Of a stretch of DNA of 6,695 nt, positions 5,247 through 6,695 are shown one piece after another. The notes under the pieces were generated by a model, which was not told the origin of the DNA, made no database searches, and was given only the letters and a program-made list of their open reading frames with translations. This DNA comes from Bacteroidales bacterium. Lineage in GTDB: Bacteria; Bacteroidota; Bacteroidia; Bacteroidales; Muribaculaceae. Where the stretch lies: NCBI GenBank assembly GCA_030526455.1, contig JAUNCU010000159.1, forward strand, positions 1-6,695, given 5' to 3'. Both the position numbers and the translations under genes were made by a program. Each line of letters opens with the position of its first letter. Position 1 is the first letter of the stretch.

Positions 5247-6344
5247 ATGGCAGAGGATTTTAACGATATCGAAGAATTTGACAGTTGCCACGCCGAAATT
5301 CAGGGCGATTTCAGCGAACCCGATTTCAGCGAAAACGGCAGAGACTACTGGGAGCACTATCGCTACGAGGTGGAAAAGGGTCAGGTGCTGCTGCGCATCG
5401 ACAAATACCTCGTGGAGCGCATCAAGGGCACCTCGCGCAACCGCATCCAGAATGCGGCCGAGGCGCAGTGCATACGCGTGAACGGACGCCCCGTGAAATC
5501 AAACTACCGCGTGCACCCCGGCGAAATCATCACCGTGGTGATGGACCGCCCTCGCTACGAAAACGAAATCATCGCGCAAGACATTCCGCTCGACATCGTG
5601 TATGAAGACGAGTCGCTGCTGGTGGTGAACAAGCCTGCGGGCATGTGTGTGCACCCTGGCCACGGCAACTACGACGGTACGCTGGTCAACGCTCTCGCAT
5701 GGCACTTCAAGGATAACCCCGACTACGACGTGACCGACCCTCGCATGGGGCTGGTGCACCGCATCGACAAGGATACCTCGGGCCTGCTCGTGGTGGCGAA
5801 GACGCCCAATGCCAAGACCGCCCTGGGCAAGCAATTCTTCGACAAAACCACCAAGCGCCAGTATGTGGCTGTGGTGTGGGGCACGATGAAAGACCTCGAC
5901 GGCACAGTGGTGGGCCACGTGGGCCGCAGCCTGCGCGACCGCCTGCAGATGTGTGTGTACCCCGACGGCGAACACGGCAAGCACGCCGTAACCCACTACC
6001 ATACGCTCGAGAACCTCGCCCATGTGGCTGTGGTGCGCTGCCAACTCGAAACGGGCCGCACCCACCAAATACGCGTGCACATGCGCCACATAGGCCATCC
6101 GCTCTTCAACGATGCCCGCTACGGTGGCGACAAGGTGCTTCGCGGCAACACGTCGAGCCACTATGCGCAATTCATACGCCACTGCTTCGACGCCTGCCCA
6201 CGCCAGGCACTGCACGCCAAGACGCTCGGCTTCGTGCATCCCGTGACCAAGCAGCAAATGGACTTCGACAGCGAAATTCCAGCCGACATGACCGACCTCA
6301 TCACCCGCTGGCGCAACTACGCCGAAGGCCTCGCCTCGAAATAA
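5247..6344 (+). CDS. rluD: RluA-family (RluD-like) 23S rRNA pseudouridine synthase
   Basis: The enzyme converts specific uridines in rRNA to pseudouridine; RluD acts on 23S helix 69 and matters for late 50S assembly. The 365-residue protein has an acidic N-terminal extension (1-38), an S4 RNA-binding domain (about 47-105; LLRIDKYLVERI, TSRNRIQNA, VNGRPVKSNYRVHPGE) and the catalytic domain (about 110-350). The catalytic aspartate is Asp174 in HRIDKDTSG (171-179), the active-site tyrosine is probably Tyr206 in QYVAVVWG, and GRTHQIRVHM (270-279) and the late ALHAK/GFVHP segment are family motifs. AGMCVHPGHGNYDGTLVNAL is closer to RluD than to RluA or RluC, but site specificity cannot be proven from sequence. 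It lies 2 bp after the PASTA gene and has no Shine-Dalgarno sequence. The D-Ala-D-Ala ligase gene that often follows this pair in Bacteroidales is not seen in the 351 bp downstream. Confidence 0.95.
   Translation: MAEDFNDIEEFDSCHAEIQGDFSEPDFSENGRDYWEHYRYEVEKGQVLLRIDKYLVERIKGTSRNRIQNAAEAQCIRVNGRPVKSNYRVHPGEIITVVMDRPRYENEIIAQDIPLDIVYEDESLLVVNKPAGMCVHPGHGNYDGTLVNALAWHFKDNPDYDVTDPRMGLVHRIDKDTSGLLVVAKTPNAKTALGKQFFDKTTKRQYVAVVWGTMKDLDGTVVGHVGRSLRDRLQMCVYPDGEHGKHAVTHYHTLENLAHVAVVRCQLETGRTHQIRVHMRHIGHPLFNDARYGGDKVLRGNTSSHYAQFIRHCFDACPRQALHAKTLGFVHPVTKQQMDFDSEIPADMTDLITRWRNYAEGLASK
5306..5335 (+). repeat. 15-bp tandem repeat inside the RluD-like gene
   Basis: CGATTTCAGCGAA occurs at 5306-5318 and again at 5321-5333, a period of 15 bp that keeps the frame and encodes DFSEP-DFSEN at residues 21-30, in the acidic extension before the S4 domain. 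Confidence 0.8.
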
Positions 6345-6358
6345 GCAACCGAAACAGC

Positions 6359-6394
6359 ACAAAAGTGTGAGCCAATGCAAGCTTGCACTTTTGT
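6359..6394 (+). terminator. Probable terminator of the PASTA/RluD operon, with nested palindrome
   Basis: ACAAAAGTG (6359-6367) pairs perfectly with CACTTTTGT (6386-6394), 14 bp after the rluD stop. The 18-base loop region includes most of a perfect 12-bp palindrome, TGCAAGCTTGCA (6376-6387), which overlaps the right arm by two bases, so the two stems compete in part. The T-run lies inside the right arm and only GGTTAATAAT follows, so this is a modest terminator. The symmetrical A/T flanks would allow action in both directions. Confidence 0.55.
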
Positions 6395-6432
6395 GGTTAA
6401 TAATGCGTATATCAATCCATTATCCCATCGCC

Positions 6433-6451
6433 AAGGAGCGAGAAGGAGCGA
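6433..6451 (+). repeat. Short tandem repeat AAGGAGCGA
   Basis: AAGGAGCGA occurs at 6433-6441 and 6443-6451 (period 10 bp) in non-coding DNA. The core GGAGCGA also appears twice on the minus strand of the hairpin cluster at the left end (complement of 175-181 and 201-207). No function is evident. Confidence 0.5.
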
Positions 6452-6506
6452 CAGAAAGTGGATGATTTAACATTTCTAACTTAATATTATATAAATTAAC
6501 TACATT

Positions 6507-6541
6507 TTTGCGCTACATATCACCCCGATGTAATAATTTTG
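6507..6541 (+). promoter_or_regulatory. Promoter-like element for a gene beyond the right edge
   Basis: TAATTTTG (6534-6541) matches TAnnTTTG. A TTTG at 6507-6510 lies 23 bp upstream, slightly more than the usual 19-21 bp. The surrounding 6470-6540 stretch is AT-rich, as expected for a promoter. Transcription would start near 6548. Confidence 0.5.
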
Positions 6542-6547
6542 TATTGC

Positions 6548-6695
6548 CTAAAAAGCAAGGAATGGAGCACACAACCCCCCCATTCCCATCGGGCCAAACA
6601 AGCCATCAACGAGCAAAAGATTCAACGAGAAGACTTGCGAACAAAAAAAACAAGGAAAACTCATTGAATCTGCCAACTAAGAAACTAAGGTACTA
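6548..6695 (+). other. A-rich, T-poor presumed untranslated leader
   Basis: From the predicted start to the window edge there is no open frame of note and no ATG after 6562-6564. The strand is A-rich with only about one T in eight bases. A 7-bp inverted repeat, GGAATGG (6559-6565) with CCATTCC (6580-6586), could form a hairpin early in the transcript, and eight A residues in a row occur near 6645-6652. The stretch would make a leader of at least 148 nt, longer than the 20-50 nt leaders of the other genes here. I cannot identify the gene it serves. Confidence 0.4.

Noticed and set aside
5499..6380. Minus-strand open frame of 293 codons opposite the RluD-like gene
   Set aside because: Antisense shadow of a highly conserved enzyme; no motifs and no promoter.
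6524..6593. CCCGATG (6524-6530) and CATCGGG (6587-6593) inverted pair
   Set aside because: Seven-base arms 56 bp apart, with the left arm upstream of the predicted transcription start, so they would not pair in the transcript; likely chance.

Overview
The window looks like chromosomal DNA of a member of the Bacteroidota, most likely a Bacteroidales species of the Prevotellaceae/Muribaculaceae type. Four signs support this. Upstream regions carry Bacteroidota promoters (a TTTG/TTG element about 20 bp before TAnnTTTG). Starts lack Shine-Dalgarno sequences and are preceded by A-rich leaders. Secreted proteins end in a T9SS-like C-terminal tail or in dockerin-like repeats. A PASTA-protein/RluD gene pair is also present. 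Genus and species cannot be settled from the sequence alone.

Layout: positions 1-467 hold no convincing gene. They contain a dense run of inverted repeats, including a predicted three-way junction at 58-128 and at least four further hairpins up to 266, then a good promoter at 379-409. This promoter serves a secreted glycerophosphodiester phosphodiesterase-like protein (468-2402, +). A strong hairpin terminator at 2427-2466 separates it from a convergent gene for a secreted multidomain endonuclease I-family nuclease with C-terminal dockerin-like repeats (2516-4318, -). A 239-bp divergent intergenic region (4319-4557) carries a promoter-like box for each direction. On the plus strand, a membrane-anchored PASTA-domain protein (4558-5244, GTG start) and an RluD-like 23S rRNA pseudouridine synthase (5247-6344) are 2 bp apart and almost certainly co-transcribed. 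The last 351 bp (6345-6695) hold a terminator-like structure with a nested palindrome, then a promoter-like box and an A-rich, T-poor stretch that looks like the untranslated leader of a gene beginning beyond the window.

Function: the first two genes encode exported hydrolases of phosphodiester bonds (glycerophosphodiesters and nucleic acid). They could both serve scavenging of phosphate or nucleosides outside the cell, but they are convergent and have separate promoters, so they are not one operon. The second pair is a housekeeping unit (cell envelope and ribosome modification). No complete new multi-gene system is visible. The least explained DNA is the structured gene-free region at the left end.
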